From positions 20,683-84,682 of the forward strand of contig NZ_QBUY01000027.1 in assembly GCF_003121405.1 (NCBI RefSeq): a DNA stretch of 64,000 nt. Direction: 5' to 3'. Below, one piece after another: positions 62,539 through 64,000 of this stretch. The notes under the pieces were generated by a model. The model was not told the DNA's origin and did no database searches. It was given only the letters and a program-made list of their open reading frames with translations. Made by a program: the position numbers and the translations under genes. Origin of the DNA: Paraburkholderia sp. C35. GTDB taxonomy: Bacteria > Pseudomonadota > Gammaproteobacteria > Burkholderiales > Burkholderiaceae. Each line of letters opens with the position of its first letter. Positions within the stretch are counted from its first letter, which is position 1.

Positions 62539-63531
62539 ATGACCGACATGCGTCACGTAATCGTGATCTCTGCTCCTTGCCGCGAGAACAAAGTGCCCAC
62601 TGCACAAACAACGAATACCGGAAGATTGAGTCCGTCTTTAGACCTGATTCTGCTTCTGACACTTTCGACACTGTGGGGTGCGTCCTACACATTCATCCGG
62701 ATTGGCGTTACGACCATTCCGCCGCTTACTTTCATCGCAGGTAGAACACTGATCGCGGGCTCACTCCTTTTGCTTTGGATGGCAGCAAAACGCATCGCCA
62801 TGCCGCGCGATCCTGCAGTCTGGCGTCGATTCCTGGTGCAAGCGCTGTTGAACAGCGTTATTCCGTTCACACTGATTGCATGGGCCGAACGTTCGGTTGA
62901 AGCTGGGCTGGCGACCATTTTGAACTCAGCCTCGCCAGTGATGGCATTCCTCGGAACCTGGCTGATTACTCGCCACGAAAAAGTCACGCCGCGCAAGTTA
63001 TTCGGCGCCGTTATAGGGATCATCGGCATCGGCCTGATTGTTGGCGTCAATGCATTAGAGGGACTCGGCAGGCAGATCATTCCGCAACTGGCGATCATCG
63101 CAGCAACGGTGTGCTATGCAGCGGCAGCGATCTATGGTCGGTCGTTCAAAGGACTTTCTCCGGCTGCTCCCGCAGCGGGTTCACTCGTCGTTGGTGCGTT
63201 TTTGCTGGTTCCTTTCAGTCTTGCGGTTGACCGTCCGTGGACACTCCATCCGTCACTGCAGTCGCTCCTGGCATTGCTGGCACTTGCGGTCTTCTCGACG
63301 GCGATGGCGTTCGTCATTTACTTTCGACTTGTACAAACGCTAGGTTCGGTTGGCACGACGGCGCAAGCCTATCTAAGGGTTCCTGTTGGCGTCGCGATAA
63401 GCGTTGTTTTTCTGGGAGAATCGCTGTCCAGGTCGGCGTGGTTGGGGCTGGTTTGCGTCGTTGCAGGGGGCGTGGCGATAACTGTTTCACCACTTAAAAA
63501 TCTCACACGTAGCACCGGTTGGCGCCGCTGA
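62539..63531 (+). CDS. EamA/DMT-family exporter
   Basis: A 330-residue ten-helix protein with two EamA halves: STLWGASYTFIRIGVTTIPP in helix 1 and WAERSVEAGLATILNSASPV in the first half, FVIYFRLVQTLGSVGTTAQA and YLRVPVGVAISVVFLGESLS in the second. These proteins export amino acids or other metabolites. The start is unclear: ATG at 62539 or 62548, or GTG at 62593 nearer the first helix. It is divergent from the COG0523 pair. A link to zinc is possible but not shown. Confidence 0.87.
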   Translation: MTDMRHVIVISAPCRENKVPTAQTTNTGRLSPSLDLILLLTLSTLWGASYTFIRIGVTTIPPLTFIAGRTLIAGSLLLLWMAAKRIAMPRDPAVWRRFLVQALLNSVIPFTLIAWAERSVEAGLATILNSASPVMAFLGTWLITRHEKVTPRKLFGAVIGIIGIGLIVGVNALEGLGRQIIPQLAIIAATVCYAAAAIYGRSFKGLSPAAPAAGSLVVGAFLLVPFSLAVDRPWTLHPSLQSLLALLALAVFSTAMAFVIYFRLVQTLGSVGTTAQAYLRVPVGVAISVVFLGESLSRSAWLGLVCVVAGGVAITVSPLKNLTRSTGWRR

Positions 63532-63630
63532 CGTAGTACAAAACAACACTGTCACTCTTTCCAAAATCCGATTGTCAATTGATGCAATGGTGACCATCCC
63601 GAGCGATGCAAACATCATAAAATCAAAAGA

Positions 63631-63852
63631 TTAGAGATCCCGCACTGGAACGATCGCCCCTTCCTTCACGCGAAGCGTCAACTGAAAGGTCGCAATGCGG
63701 AATTCGACGTGCAGACGTGCTAAGGGGATCGACAGGCATAACGTCACCGGTAAGCAATGAAGCTCGTCAAGCGCTGCGTATGCGGAACTGATCTTGTCGC
63801 GGATGGCCTCGATATATCGGCATCTAAGGCTAGGAAGGTCTGAACAACTCAT
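63631..63852 (-). CDS. Small hypothetical protein
   Basis: A 73-codon frame starting at an ATG with GGAA nearby. The product (for example RDKISSAYAALDELHCLPVT) has no signal or membrane segment and no known motif. It lies alone near the window's end, so only weak support exists. The remaining 148 bases of the window show no gene. Confidence 0.3.
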   Translation of the reverse strand: MSCSDLPSLRCRYIEAIRDKISSAYAALDELHCLPVTLCLSIPLARLHVEFRIATFQLTLRVKEGAIVPVRDL

Positions 63853-64000
63853 TTTCCGCGTTGGATTTCTAATCGGCGAACTTCAATGGAGATCGCCTCA
63901 CCATTCGCTGCGCGATGGACCAGCGCCGGTCGCCTCTAGTGCACCGAGCGCTGCGCCCATACGAGATACGCCTTCACCCTTTATGTTGTTTCAGCGAGCG

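Overview
The window reads as an accessory replicon segment (second chromosome or megaplasmid) of a Burkholderiaceae bacterium, most like Paraburkholderia or Caballeronia. The signs are high GC, three Burkholderia-type OmpC-like porins, hopanoid genes, many LysR regulators each divergent from a catabolic operon, and many MFS carriers. I saw no rRNA, tRNA, CRISPR array, intact transposase or replication gene. All family assignments come from reading protein motifs by eye; no database search was run.

Layout. (1) 0.4-9.8 kb: two adjacent LysR-controlled units. One codes for a two-subunit thiamine-diphosphate decarboxylase (sulfopyruvate/phosphonopyruvate decarboxylase type), an aldehyde dehydrogenase and an MFS carrier. 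The other codes for a dicarboxylate/amino acid symporter and a class V aminotransferase. Together they could take an amino acid through its 2-oxo acid and aldehyde to a carboxylate. (2) 10.2-12.6 kb: a divergent adenylosuccinate synthetase, probably a second copy, paired with a GcvA-like LysR. (3) 12.6-15.6 kb: a decayed stretch with a lipocalin-like exported protein, remnants of a UspA and an AraC gene joined head to head, and a 28-nt direct repeat at both edges. (4) 15.6-23.2 kb: oxidoreductase, MFS, porin, LysR, SDR and a FUSC membrane protein, the last flanked by a 43-nt direct repeat. (5) 23.7-29.0 kb: an eight-gene arsenic operon, arsR-arsI-arsC-acr3-arsC-arsH-MFS-arsN2, covering inorganic and organic arsenic, with a promoter that suggests a leaderless arsR. 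(6) 29-38.5 kb: ModE-like regulator, frameshifted NTF2-like gene, cytochrome b561, a ferritin-like/VIT1 iron-transport fusion, hpnI-hpnL and a Tat-exported phospholipase C. (7) 39-43.7 kb: MarR-controlled amidohydrolase, MFS and porin. (8) 43.9-48.7 kb: an accessory patch with an orphan membrane protein, an unusual twin-HTH protein and an AbiE-like toxin-antitoxin pair preceded by an 18-bp repeat array. (9) 49.1-58.8 kb: a tight seven-gene operon for a CoA-activated aromatic acid route (hydrolase, aryl-AMP/CoA ligase, VOC dioxygenase, FAD hydroxylase, thioesterase, maleate-isomerase-type enzyme, carrier), a divergent TetR and a porin. The same inverted-repeat operator occurs before the operon and before the porin. 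(10) 59-64 kb: frameshifted GNAT, two COG0523 metallochaperone GTPases behind a Zur-like box, and a DMT exporter.

Three genes (NTF2-like at 30.1 kb, porin at 58.57 kb, GNAT at 59.64 kb) each carry a single-base frameshift. The porin and GNAT shifts lie in homopolymers and could be sequencing errors. The strongest candidates for undescribed biology are the aromatic-CoA operon with its shared operator, the AbiE-like locus with its 18-bp array, and the decarboxylase/aldehyde dehydrogenase/aminotransferase locus.
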